A stretch of DNA of 64,000 nucleotides, from assembly GCA_028753945.1 (NCBI GenBank), contig JAPNXP010000002.1:7874001-7938000 (forward strand), written 5' to 3'. The position numbers and the translations under genes are program-made. The stretch is from Hexactinellida sp. DTS-2022 (Eukaryota > Porifera > Hexactinellida). The notes under the pieces are model-generated. The model searched no databases. It had not been told where the DNA came from and worked only from the letters and a program-made list of their open reading frames with translations. This document shows, one piece after another, positions 53,470-64,000 of this stretch (the stretch's first letter is position 1; each line of letters opens with the position of its first letter).

Positions 53470-53735
53470 ATCATTACGTGAGTGCGGCTGGCTTGAAGGA
53501 GAAAGTTTTACAGCCACACATGGTAATACGATCAGCTTTGAAATAGGATTCCTTTTGCGTCACTGATCATGGAATTTCTAATCTCTATTTTTAGCCACTT
53601 CATTGCTGCTGGCTTGATGGAGAAACCATTACTGCCACACATGGTAATACGATCAGCTTTGAAATAGGATTCCTTTTGAGTCACTGATCATGGAATTTCC
53701 AATCTCTATTTTTAGCCACTTCATTGTGTCCATGT
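53470..53735 (+). repeat. Tandem duplication, 121-bp period, upstream of piggyBac
   Basis: GCTGGCTTGAAGGAG (53488) and GCTGGCTTGATGGAG start two units that share CACATGGTAATACGATCAGC and CTCTATTTTTAGCCACTTC. TGGTAA words lie at 53521 and 53642. It is a different sequence from the 121-bp array at 62.3 kb despite equal length. Confidence 0.9.
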
Positions 53736-53748
53736 GGTACCCTTCTCC

Positions 53749-53756
53749 TATATATA
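53749..53756 (+). promoter_or_regulatory. TATA box of the piggyBac gene
   Basis: TATATATA about 90 bp before the ATG at 53846, directly after the tandem duplication. Confidence 0.5.
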
Positions 53757-53845
53757 GACGATTATTTTGTGCAAATGTTACCAATTTCAATCATTCAACT
53801 ATTCAATCACACACAACACTCAAAAACACAACTCTGTCAAATCAG

Positions 53846-56600
53846 ATGGCAACTAATTTTCCCACACTCACAACTGTGGATCCGGAAGACGATCAGCTGC
53901 AGACTGATAACAATCAGAGCCTTCACCCAGCAGGCACTGCTCCAACCCAATATCAGAACGATTCCGACGATGAGTCACTGTCGGAGGATGAACGGGAAGA
54001 CGATGAACTTTACGGTCTACTACAGGCAGACTATTTAACTAACCCAGTGCCTGGCTCAACAAATACGCCTACCGCCTCGACAATTAACCCGACACTCGGT
54101 CCTTCAACAGCTAGCGAGGACGTGTCGGATAGTTTATTTACAACTAGCAGCCCCCTGTCCAGCCCTGCTAGCCAATTTGCTGGAATGGCCTTCCCACAAC
54201 TACACATTCACTCGTCCTCTCAGACAGAGATACTAGCAAGCACACAACAGTTTACCTACCCCTATCCACCACCAGCTCAAACATCTTTCGATACACGGTC
54301 AACAGGAAAACGTAGCTCAAGCCCATCCATACTCAACAGCAGAACCAAACGTACTGACTTTCGCAACAATCCAGAATCTCAACAAGTCAAACCCCTTACA
54401 ACTGTCACTTACATCGCTGAACAGATGCAACTGCAAACTAGCCCACAAATATTCACAATGCGAACCCCCATTCCAGAAGATAAGATTCCCGAGTACTATC
54501 CCGACAATTACAAAATCTGGGAAAACCGACCCATCTTCAAGCCGGATACCAATCTAAAATCACCCACAGGGCTACCACGTGTAGATCTCTATGTATACGC
54601 GATTGTTGCAAACACGGAAACAAAGTCACAATGTGAAAGAAAAAGTATCGCAGACGCCTGACCCTAAGAAACACGCCCATTGAACGATTCTATCCTGAGA
54701 TCTGGGACGCAGAGCACAAACAGCTCATAGGGTGTCCGATCCAATCCACAGAATTTCTCCAAGCACAGCCTTTCTTCCAGGAGCCATATGAAAATGCTCT
54801 ATCAGTAGACAGAAACTCACTAGATAATATCTCCAAGGTAGCACCAGCCATTCCAGAACCACTCAATCAGCTACACCCTGATCCACCATCTCAGCAGCAC
54901 ACACTGTCTCAACAAGGACGGTACCTAGTCGACTGCGAAGAACCGGTGGAATTTTTCGACGCAATCTACAGCCCACACCAAATAGAGAGCCTTCTCCTTC
55001 AGACCATACTCTACCGCAACCAAAAGGGGCTACAAAATTGGCAAGTGCCCACCTACAACGAGATGCGCTGCTTTTCAGGACTCCTCCTTTGGACATCGCT
55101 TGCACAGTTTCCAAATCGTCGAGAATATTTCCATAAATCCGCAATCTACAATCTGCCACATTTCACAGCACACACCTCGCGAGATCGTTTCGAGCAGCTA
55201 CTAACCATGTTGCACTTCACGGACAATGAAAACATCCCTCAGGACCTCGGCACAGCCAGACGCTTTGAGTCAAAACTCGCAAACCAGCTCACTGATGTCA
55301 ATCATAACTCCGCGAAACTTCTCACGACAGCCAGAGCACTCTCCATCGACGAAATGATGGTAAAGTTCTTCGGGAGGAGTGTGCTGCGTCAATACATGCC
55401 CACTAAGCCGAATAAATACGGAATAAAGTTATGGGCCATCTGCTGTGCCTTTTGCGGATACTCCTTCACCCAGAACATCTATCTCGGCAGCAGTGTACAG
55501 ACTGTGGGAGGGCGTGATGTTGTGCTACAACTAGCTGAACCCTACTTCGAAAAGGGTCATGTCATTTATTGCGATAGGTTCTTCTCGCAACTCGACCTGG
55601 CTGCCTATCTTCGCGCACGACAAACCGGCATGGTTGGAACAGCAGACATAACCACCCTCGAGAAGGATCTGAAATACCTGGTCACCAAAATGCACCCTCT
55701 AAACGGGGCATACAAATGGTACAGCTATAAGGCCAACTTCACTCATTGTACAAGGCAGGTGAAGAAAGGAAACTTGTGGCGGAAGAGCCGGTGTGCTTAC
55801 TCGTTTGGATGGATAAGAAGTATCGTACGACGAACAAACAAGTAGTATTCATCACTAACTGCATACCCGCCATTCCAACCGATCCGGAACTTCAATGCCA
55901 CCGAAAGAACATCCGACACGTAAACGGAAATTACACTCGACAGCTTATAGCGAGTCCACCTGTTGTGAAAGCATACAACTATAGGATGGGAGGGGTTGAT
56001 AGGCATGACAGACTCGTGGGACAACATACCATTCCTCTCACATCCAAACGCGGATATATCAAGATATTCTTCCACATTCTAGACTCAGCTATGGTCAACG
56101 CCTGGATCCTATTCAAAACAGCTAAGCAGGCAAACGGTCAGTGGAACACAGCTTCACAAAATAGACACACTTTGGCATGGTTCAAAGAGTGTGTAATTCT
56201 ATCTCTCTGTGGTAATTATACTTCTCGGAAAATGACATCATCCGTCCAGTTGGCACAGTCACTCTTGCCAGTACAATCGTTGGGCAACATAGTACAGCAT
56301 CGAATACAACCGACGAAACATATACCAGAGTTGGAAGGAAAAGGAGTCAGGAGGTGTCTTATTTGCAGAAAATCAAGGCGTACAGCTTGCATCACCTGTA
56401 AACAATTTTACTGTTTCGAATGTGGCAGACAGCATCTCCTTGATCTTTTGAAGCATCATAGCAAGGACGTGACTGAATCTGAATCTGAATCTCAGGAACA
56501 AGTCATAGTGCCGCCACCAAACGCAACTTCGACTCAAACCGCGTATCCGAGCTCCAGCGAAAATGATCCTGATTCACCCGAGGATGACTTCGAATATTAG
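53846..56600 (+). pseudogene. piggyBac transposase gene, nearly complete, two frameshifts
   Basis: The preferred start is 53846 (MATNFPTLTTVDPEDDQLQT), after the TATA box. An acidic, Ser/Thr/Pro-rich leader of about 270 residues ends at a frameshift near 54640. The frame resumes LRNTPIERFYPEIWDAEHKQ and leads into the DDE_Tnp_1_7 core: NEMRCFSGLLLW, SIDEMMVKFFGR (first Asp at 55348), YMPTKPNKYGIKLW, HVIYCDRFFSQLDLAAYL (second Asp at 55573). A second shift lies near 55790, then VWMDKKYRTTNKQVVFITN, YNYRMGGVDRHDRLV (third Asp at 55998), and a C-terminal CLIC-x7-CITC-x4-CFEC plus His cluster as in piggyBac zinc-binding tails. All three catalytic Asp are retained. Family members excise and insert at TTAA in the nucleus. 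Terminal repeats were not found. The two shifts look like recent single-base changes. Confidence 0.9.
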
Positions 56601-58650
56601 CAAGGCACGCTCGCATCAAAGCACTAAATTCACGCGGGCACCAATGGATGATCCCCAGCTGACCCATTCAGAGATTAGATTCAGTCGTTACACAAATTAA
56701 TATAGCATAGTGTATATATATATATATATTAATTAGTAGGATTTAGCACTGTAGGCATGAACTGATTATACATATACTAATTATAATTGTCTATTAGAAA
56801 TATATGAATAAATACAGAAGCAAACAGTATCTTTTCTAAATATTACGACAAGGGATAGCGGTAACAGGTAGACATATACCGAGGCTCAGTTGTTTCAAAC
56901 TTCCCAAAAGAGGCAAGCATGGTTACCCAAGGTCTATCATGAGGTTATCATAAAACAGACCTATCTAAGTGGCTCAATTTACATTCAGTACAAGGCTAAC
57001 TTTTGGAGGAGTGTGATTCACATACTAATCGTACAATAGTATATCAGTAGAGAGAGATAGAGCAATCAAATAGTGATAACTCACCAAAACATATGTGCCC
57101 AGGTGGATGAGAAACTGTCAGAGGTGTCCGTTTCAGTATTCTGTCTTACTTCTTGTTTTGTATTTGAGAAATTCAATGTCAAGAATCACCAATTCATATA
57201 GTAATAGGTAATAGGTGACATCAAAGCTCGTATGAGAGGGTAAAGTGGGTAGGGAAGCAACTGGATTGAGGGATAAGCGGCATTCTTGGATGCGAGAACT
57301 AAACTTTAGAGAGAAGGTTGGGTGGGTAGGCAATAAATAGCTGCGACTGGGTTGAGATTTATCTGCACGGGATAGAGCAAGAGGAGGCCTTGTGTTGTTG
57401 CCATTCAGTCTACACTATCAACTGTGGGAACACTCCAACTAACAGGGGCAATGTCCACCACTCAGAAACAAACAGAGATCTAACTCTCATATATTCGGGA
57501 AATACACAAATTAGACTCCTTTCGGCCAAAAACAATCATGTGATTTGATAACACCGTTGAGGCTTATAATATATAAAGTTTTATCGCACTACAAACAATC
57601 AAAATCAAAGAGAAGTATAATTTGTAGCGCAAGGTAGTAGTTCTACTATTGCATTCAATACAAGTAGCATGGCTCTACAGAATCGGAAATGAGTCTACAA
57701 GCATTTTGATTACTGTTACTCAATAACTGTGATAATATGATAAGTAGAACATGATAGCATATCCATTGTGCACGTGAATAAGTTCGTATTATATTCACGG
57801 TTTGATGTAATATACATGTGTATCTAAATTGAGAACTGGCTAAATTGAGAATGAACGTTCTATACTATACGAGTGTTCCCCTAACAAATGGAACACTTCT
57901 CTTTAGTAATATAACTGAATCAATTTATGTATTGCCAATAGAACTGCTGAGCTATATTTCACAACCCAAAGCAAATAAAGATGGCGAATTATACTGATTA
58001 TAAATGTACATGTATAACAGAGCAACATTACACGCTATCACTATCACTATAGGGCTAACATTGGACACATCCTGGCAGGAAGAAAAATATTTTGATCAAA
58101 TATGTAAACAGAGTAAAATATTATACAATTTAAAGTTTAGTTCCTGTCAATTAGGTGTACTTGAGTAGAGATATCAACGAGTTTCAGTCAATTAGGAAAA
58201 GCATTGTCAGAAATATTTTCAATGGCAATTTCCCAAATTTTATCAGGTGTTCACAAGCCAGTGTCCACCGAGAGTCTTCTTGAATTCTACCGTTTCAAAT
58301 CGACTTATTGTGCGGGCCCTCCAACACAGACTATAATATTTGCCTTAGTACATATGTAGATATATCTCAAGCCTCTAACTTGCTCTAAGTAAAAAGTCAT
58401 AATCAGTATGGAAGCTCACATTCTTGAAAAAAGCGGCTGATTTCCCTAACAACCAATGTGCATACCTTGAGGGTGCTTTCCAAAGCTATTGAGAGTGGAG
58501 AAAAACAGCCTCCAACAGCAAGCCCGACCCTAACACCACTTTGAGCGCAACTCAGGAGACTCAGTAGCTATATCGCGTGCTTATTACTCAACTCGGCTGC
58601 CACTGTACCGCCGAAAATGGGCACCCCCTATTACATCTATACTAGCCAAC
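56601..58650 (+). other. Non-coding region downstream of piggyBac
   Basis: Collinear with 49205-50220. It includes a (TA)n tract at about 56714-56731 and no supported gene. Short minus-strand frames are not conserved in the duplicate. Confidence 0.6.
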
Positions 58651-59065
58651 CAGAGTGGACCATGGGTCGATGGGTCATGGGTCATGGGTCAGATGGGTCA
58701 CCTAAATCGATGGGTCAGATGGGTCATGGGTCACGGCTCCGTGACCCATGACCCATGTGGAATTTCAATGTAATTTTCAGTTAAAATACGTTTCACTCAT
58801 CATCATCAATATTATTATAACATTGATGTGCATTGAAATACTAAACGTATTCGACATTGCAACAAGTAGGTTTGTTGAGGTAATTTAAACGGTTATTCTG
58901 TTATTCTGTTAATGTTACACTATAGTATTTAGATATTTAAAATTGTGTGATGGGTCAATGGGTCACTCGATGGGTCATGGGTCAATGGGTCAATGGGTCA
59001 TGGGTCAGAAATGGGATGGGTCAGATGGGTCATGGGTCACCAATGTTGACACATGGTCCACTCTG
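58651..59065. mobile_element. hAT MITE made of ATGGGTC repeats, TSD tagccaac
   Basis: Ends CAGAGTGGACCATG and CATGGTCCACTCTG are exact inverted repeats; tagccaac duplicated at 58643-58650 and 59066-59073. Both flanks of the interior carry arrays of ATGGGTC/ATGGGTCA (about 10 on each side), one reaching a CGGCTCCGTGACCCATGACC inversion. The duplicate at about 50210 lacks the insertion. Confidence 0.95.
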
Positions 59066-59073
59066 TAGCCAAC

Positions 59074-59428
59074 TATAACGAGTAGTGTGGGGCAGCACAT
59101 CCAATGTACAAGATACCAAAATTGATTGAACAATAAGAAAGTGTTGACGACAGTTCTCAGGATAATTTGATCACACGTACAAGAAGAAAATCCAGGAAAT
59201 TGGCTGTCAATAGTTCGCTATCGGCGCTAGCGATGTTCCCAACGCAACAATCATAGGGAGTTGCATAATTATAACCAGTATCAAACTATATAAACAGAGC
59301 ACACAAACAATATCTGAAAACATAACCTGAGGCTGAGACTAACATTGAGAAACAAACTAACAACAATACAAATAAGTGATGAACAAACTACAACGTATGG
59401 GTGGTCTACTAAACTAAAGATAATAATA
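59074..59428 (+). other. Non-coding duplicate of 50220-50510
   Basis: Matches the upstream copy in order (AGTAGTGTGGGGCAGC, ATGTACAAGATA, CGGCGCTAGCGATGTTCCCA, ATAATTATAACCA). No gene. Confidence 0.7.
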
Positions 59429-59928
59429 CAGTGCAACCTCTATAAGTGGGGTCTCTATAAATATGGAACCTCCATAAAGTGGGGAATTTTTTTACCATAT
59501 TCGTATATATCCATACAAATGAACCTCTATAAGCGGGGAAGTGGGGAATGGGGGACCATAGATTTCAAGGAGTTTTTATCTCCATACAAAACAACCTCCA
59601 TAAATGGGGGAATGGACAAATCCTAACATGATTCTTATAAAATAATACAATATTTCCAATAAATCGACTCAAAAGTTCTACAGAAAAAATATTTTCGATT
59701 GATCTACTCTGATGTTTTTAGAAGAAATTACCTAGTATAGATCAGCAGTTAACTAAATTGTCATAATATACAAATAAGAACTAGAACGTGCATTAATGTG
59801 TGTGTTATATGAATATTTTGTATAATATAGCATATATAATGTTTTTCCAATTGAATTTTATAACCGGGGAATGGGGGGCAATTGAAATTTTCCCCGTCCC
59901 AGCTCCCCCACTTATAGAGGTTCCACTG
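59429..59928. mobile_element. pogo/Tigger-type element, 500 bp, TA TSD
   Basis: TA at 59427-59428 and 59929-59930; ends CAGTGCAACCTCTATAAG and CTTATAGAGGTTCCACTG. CCTCTATAAGTGGGG-like words recur four to five times near the left end. Non-coding; absent from the corresponding part of the upstream duplicate. Confidence 0.88.
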
Positions 59929-59930
59929 TA

Positions 59931-60633
59931 CATTGTTTGGAGAATGTCACTTTCTCAGGAAGGAATACTAGGGCGGGAATAACTCTCCGTTGAAATACAC
60001 AATATATTATGTGATAAGGTGTCGATGCACGAGAGTAAAAGACTACGCATTGGGGACTGCTATAACCGAGTTTGTGCGAAAGAGCAATTCAAGGAGAGAG
60101 CAGCAATAACTTGGTCTCAAACTCAGAATGACTCTGCTCGACACACTATTGTTCTTCCAATGATTGATTGAAAGTATGTGTAAGTGTGTGTGAGCTCCTG
60201 ACTCGTGCAGACAGAAATTGATAATAAGAACCTAATTCTATACAAAAGGAGAAAACTCACATTTACATCATGGAGGGATCTCTTTGCGCATAACACATGT
60301 CTTGGCAGCAGCGACTCAGAACAATATAAGGAAAAACTCGTGACTGCAAGGTATCTAGGGCCAGGAGGCCAGTGATGGGAGGAAGATCCTGGAAGATGGA
60401 CAGGTACGTGGGAGGGTGCACCAAAAACTGTAAAAATAACACAAATATGTTCGGAGGATGGCTATACTAACAGTAAATTGATTTACAATATGACTAACCT
60501 TTGTAAATCTGCCCTGGCTGCAGTGGTGCTCTCCTCAATTTATAACTATGGGAGCGGTAGTATGATTCCAAAAATTGAATAAATCGACAAGTAATTGATT
60601 AAGTAATTACTCACAAAATACCAAACCACTAGT
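59931..60633 (+). other. Non-coding duplicate of 50640-50900
   Basis: GTGTCGATGCACGAGAGTAAA, then CGCATTGGGGACTGCTATAA correspond to 50648-50690. No coding region recognised. Confidence 0.6.
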
Positions 60634-60895
60634 ACAGTCATTATAACCAAGTCGGATATAACGAAGTGCCTGCTTATAACGAAGTCATTCAATGGTTGGA
60701 AAATCCTTCTATCATATTACATTATTAAAAATTCCGTTACACCGAAATGGAATTAACGAAATTCGGCTTATAACGAAGTGATTTAAATCCCATATACCCT
60801 CTAAGCTATTGATTTACTCCGGTCATAACAAACTCTGATTATAACTTAATGAAACCACGGCCCCGAGCACTTCGTTATAATGGGGGTTAAATGTA
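60634..60895. mobile_element. pogo-type MITE, TATAACGAAGT repeats
   Basis: TACAGTCATTATAACCAAG at the left and CTTCGTTATAATGGGGG then TTAAATGTA at the right; internal TATAACGAAGT words on both sides in inverted orientation. Ends are imperfect and TA-flanked. Confidence 0.65.
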
Positions 60896-61039
60896 CTTCA
60901 ATATCTCATTATATTCCTGAGATTGGGAAATACTAGTTTAACTCCACGTTTATATTGGGCAGAATTCTAAGCCACATCAACCTAGTTGTTAATAACTTGT
61001 TATAGTCTCACCAACAGTAAATTATATAATTTAAAAGAT

Positions 61040-61100
61040 AAGTAAGGGAGCGGCGCTCCCACAATCTGAAACATTATGGGAGCGGCGCTCCCACCCGTTC
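61040..61100. repeat. Two GGGAGCGGCGCTCCC palindromes
   Basis: GGGAGCGGCGCTCCCAC occurs twice about 32 bp apart, separated by AATCTGAAACATTAT. The GC content contrasts strongly with the surroundings. Could be the ends of a very short element. Confidence 0.6.
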
Positions 61101-61114
61101 CCACAGCAGGACAC

Positions 61115-61745
61115 CACTGCCTGGCTGTGAGAGAATCGTCACTGCAAAAGCTATGGTGCTGAGAAGACACACCTCCTGAGCAGGCAAAGCATGTAATACA
61201 ATTACCGGGTCTCTGAGTAACATTATACAGATGAATTATAATAAAGATCAGAATAATGTGAATAACTAAACTTATGCAAAATCTGCCCTGGCTGTGAGAG
61301 AATCGTCACTGCAAAAGCTATGGTGCTGAGAAGACACACTACCTGAGCAGGCAAAGCTTGTAATACAATTACTGGGTCTCTGAGTAACATTATACAGATG
61401 AATTATAATAAAGATCAGAATAATGTGACTAACTAACCTATGCAAAATCTGCCCTGGCTGTGAGAGAATCGTCACTGATAAGTGGCAAAGCTTGTAATAT
61501 AATCACCGAGTATCTGAGTTACAATAGACTGATAAATTATATAACAATATAACAATAATATGACAAACTAACCTAGGCACTTCTGCCCTGGCTGTGAGAG
61601 AATCGTCACTATAAAAGCTATGGTGCTGAGAAGACACACTACCTGAACAGGCAAAGCTTGATATACAATTACCGGGTCTCTGAGTGTCAATAGACTGATG
61701 AATTACCATACAAGATTGCAATAATGTAAACATAGTTTGCCAAAT
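61115..61745 (+). repeat. 167-bp tandem repeat, four units
   Basis: CTGGCTGTGAGAGAATCGTC occurs at 61121, 61288, 61454 and 61588 (periods 167, 166 and a shortened 134). Units carry CTATGGTGCTGAGAAGACAC and GGGTCTCTGAGT. A diverged single unit occurs at 51720-51840. Minus-strand open frames here come from the periodicity. Confidence 0.9.
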
Positions 61746-61752
61746 AAAAATA

Positions 61753-61933
61753 CAGTCGAGCCTCTGAACAACGGACACCTTGGGACCGGAGTCGTTGTAC
61801 GTTATTAGGAGGTTGTCCGCTATTTAGAGGTTGCTTTTCTATTAGACTAAATAAATAAATCCGTGACACGAGGGTTGTCCGTTATTTAGAGGATGTCCGC
61901 TATTTGGAGTGTCCGTTATGGGAGGCTCCACTG
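61753..61933. mobile_element. pogo/Tigger-type MITE, TA TSD
   Basis: TA at 61751-61752 and 61934-61935; ends CAGTCGAGCCTCTGAACAAC and GTTATGGGAGGCTCCACTG. TGTCCGCTATTTAGAGG words are repeated inside. 181 bp. Confidence 0.88.
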
Positions 61934-62299
61934 TATCTAAAAATGAGTGTAATCCCTAATGGATAAATACTATCTAAACATGAACACTAGTCGACCCCTT
62001 CAGATTACAACTTCAACCTAGATTACAGTGCAATGTATAAAAAAACAAAGAACAGATAGCTCGTTGCCAAGGTAGATATTATTATACCTCATGAATAGCA
62101 TATTTAGACAAATCCAAATTTGTTAAAAAAAATTAGTATAGCATGACAAGATAGCAATAACAGAATTTGTAATACCGAGTTTTGTAAATAAAATCGGTGA
62201 ATGTAAAATGCGCATAATTAGTTTTAGGGCACACTTGCACAATTTCTACAATTGAACTAACTAATGTTCATCTAAAATGTCATAAAATTCGCAATTTGA

Positions 62300-62865
62300 T
62301 AAGGTCTCCCGTGATAAGGTGTAAGCGAAGGATAAGCGTCAGGAACAAGTTAGTTCAGAACTAACAGCTGGGTGACGGTAGAGAAACAATATAGTCCAGT
62401 TATACGCAAGGAATACTGTCATTGGGCCCCCGTGTTAAGGTGTAAGCGAAGGATAAGCGTCAGGAACAAGTTTGTTCAGAACTAACAGCTGGGTGACGGT
62501 AGAGAAACAATAGAGTCCAGTTATACGCAAGGAATACTGTCATTGGGCCCCCGTAATAAGGTGTAAGCGAAGGATAAGCGTCAGGAACAAGTTAGTTCAG
62601 AAGAAACAGCAGGGTGACGGTAGAGAAACAATAGAGTCCAGTTATACACAAGGAATACTGTCATTGGGACCCCGTGATAAGGTGTAAGCGAAGGATAAGC
62701 GTCAGGAACAAGTCAGTTCAGAACTAAGAGCTGGGTGACGGTAGAGAAACAATAGAGTCCAGTTATACGCAAGGAATACTGTTATTGGGCCCCCGTGATA
62801 AAGTGTAAGCGAAGGATAAGCGTCAGGAACAAGTTAGTTCAGAACGAACAGCGCGGTCCCTTTTT
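62300..62865 (+). repeat. 121-bp tandem array, nearly five units
   Basis: AAGGTGTAAGCGAAGG (one unit reads AAAGTG) occurs at 62316, 62437, 62558, 62679 and 62800, each exactly 121 bp apart. Units are about 95 percent alike by eye. Diverged relatives lie at 48556-48816. No coding capacity. Confidence 0.95.
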
Positions 62866-63480
62866 AAATTTAGCATTTTCTTAGAAAACATAGGTAAAAA
62901 TGGCCCCCAATAATGAATTCTATAGATAACTCATAGGGAGGACGGCCCCCCCAGGGATATAAGCGCCCCCTAGCGAAATAAGTTGGGGAGCGCCTCCCCC
63001 CGAGCCCCCCCCACCCCCAAAACATCACTAATAATGCGACTAATAACCTCATTATTTTGTGATGAGTGCGATGAGTCCTAATAGATCAGATCTCTATGTC
63101 TTTATTGTTTTTATTTGTTTTAGCAAACCTCACAAAAACTATTAGCGTTCTCTACCTTTGAATGGCGTTTTCTAAAAACTTAGATTTAGAGTGACTATCA
63201 GTCAAACACATCCACATCAAATTTTAGCGAATATTCAGGGCTAATATCAAATACTCTAATCATTCAAATTATAAATATATACATAATTCTATCGTTATCG
63301 CGTTTTTTTTTTTTTTAAATCATTATGTAGATGTAGTATCTAGTAGGAGTGTCTGTCCTAAACTCATGTGCACCAACTGGAAAATCGCCGTTCGTGACAA
63401 TAAGGTGTGTGTAGAAAAACACAGCGTACAATCGCTTGTAAAATATCGCTGGGGAATATTGTCAACATATACTAAAATGG
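62866..63480. other. Unassigned, with a GC-rich block
   Basis: 62930-63020 contains CCCCC/GGGGG-rich sequence with GCGCCCCCTAGC and GGGGAGCGCCTCCCCCC, resembling the inside of the hAT MITE at 35752. The rest is AT-rich without supported genes; a poly-T tract lies at 63305-63316. Confidence 0.4.
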
Positions 63481-63482
63481 TA

Positions 63483-63601
63483 CAGTCTGTTCTCTCGAAT
63501 AGTCCACTTATTACTTGTCTAAATCACTATACACGTATATATATCTGAATAGTCCATATTCTCTAATAGTCCACTTTTGGACTATTAGAGAGAACAGTGT
63601 G
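63483..63601. mobile_element. Small MITE, TA TSD, GGACTATT palindromes
   Basis: TA at 63481-63482 and 63602-63603; ends CAGTCTGTTCTCTCGAATAG and CTATTAGAGAGAACAGTGTG are inverted repeats. An internal hairpin CTCTAATAGTCCAC / GGACTATTAGAGAG makes the right half palindromic. 119 bp. Confidence 0.7.
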
Positions 63602-63603
63602 TA

Positions 63604-64000
63604 TACGCAATATTCAGTAGTATACAATGTGTGTAGTAATCGTTGGACGCAAAAACTTGTCAATTATTCTCAATTGAAGACTATAGATAGATTTCCAAAA
63701 TAAACAATAGCAGAAAAGGATAATAGGTTTGTCGTTATATATATCATAATAATCATTCTGAAAATATTCCTAAGTAAATACCAAAACTAATTGTTATTTA
63801 GGTCGATTAATATTAGATATAATAATTTTTGGACCATGGATGAGACTAAAAATCAAAAACAAAATAACAACCCCAAAGGATCCCGTGTGACACAATTTCT
63901 TTGTGCATTCGATTGACAATGAACTATTATGTATGTTGAATTCCTACCAAATATTAGTATTCCATTATTATTGTTTTTGAAAATTTCTGTAATGGGACCA
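63604..64000. other. No gene recognised at window end
   Basis: AT-rich sequence; the only frames are short chance ones. The window ends without a recognisable boundary. Confidence 0.4.

Noticed and set aside
54863-55159. 98-codon minus-strand frame over the piggyBac core
   Set aside because: Shadow of the transposase frame, which has clear family motifs on plus.
61272-61869. Minus-strand open frames across the 167-bp array
   Set aside because: They repeat with the tandem unit and shift where a unit is shortened; no domain and poor composition.
62870-63052. 60-codon minus-strand frame in the GC-rich block
   Set aside because: Low-complexity Gly/Arg frame from G/C tracts; no evidence of coding.
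1-64000. CRISPR arrays, operons, ribosome binding sites, tRNA genes
   Set aside because: No direct repeats with unique spacers of CRISPR type, no prokaryotic gene organisation and no tRNA cloverleaf seen; the sequence is eukaryotic.

Overview
This is an AT-rich eukaryotic window, almost certainly from an animal. No host gene with a complete structure is visible: there is no rRNA, tRNA, CRISPR array or operon. Nearly everything recognisable is transposon-derived. Signs that it is eukaryotic are canonical short introns (GTAAGT...TTAG), TATA boxes, animal-type transposases (hAT with TTF-type zinc finger and DUF4371, piggyBac, THAP/P-like), Helentron-type Rep-helicase-OTU genes, and a dense set of MITEs bounded by exact target-site duplications (TSDs). 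The mix of families suggests an invertebrate such as a sponge, cnidarian or mollusc, but that is inference from recollection of family distribution.

Layout. 0-8 kb: dispersed and foldback repeats, a nested pair of elements at 1.9-2.8 kb, an 810-bp foldback element at 4.5-5.3 kb, and a 41-bp minisatellite at 5.44-7.02 kb invaded by a hAT MITE. On the minus strand at 7.2-8.2 kb lies a broken gene with the peptide DHTHYARW. 8-16 kb: a hAT element with another nested inside it, a 2-kb long inverted repeat, and a degraded gene that looks tyrosine-recombinase-like. 16-18.4 kb: remnants of a THAP/P-element-like transposase. 18.4-23.3 kb: mostly unassigned, with one short gene-like fragment at 20.8 kb.

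23.3-41.5 kb is the core of the window. Two Helentron-like elements lie head to head, copy 1 on minus (23.3-31.56 kb) and copy 2 on plus (34.75-41.5 kb), separated by a broken hAT transposase gene, a perfect 43-bp-arm palindrome and a MITE. Each Helentron encodes a Rep/helicase protein ending in an OTU cysteine-protease domain, now broken by frameshifts. Each also has a separate small downstream gene with a TATA box, a nuclear-localisation-like KRKRGN motif and a conserved phase-0 mini-intron. The middle parts of the two copies are almost identical while their ends are clearly diverged, which suggests gene conversion between the inverted copies.

41.5-48.5 kb: repeats with 177-bp and 158-bp units, and a TTAA-flanked element nested inside a hAT MITE. 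48.5-62.9 kb: a nearly full-length piggyBac transposase gene (53.8-56.6 kb, two frameshifts), a second C-terminal piggyBac fragment at 48.8 kb, and long shared downstream sequence, so 48.8-52 kb and 56.2-61.7 kb are diverged direct copies. Tandem arrays of about 167 bp and 121 bp and several dated MITE insertions follow. 62.9-64 kb: unassigned sequence with one TA-flanked MITE.

The strongest evidence throughout is internal: exact TSDs, paralogous empty sites, and comparison of two copies in the same window. No alignment or database search was run; identity statements come from reading stretches side by side.
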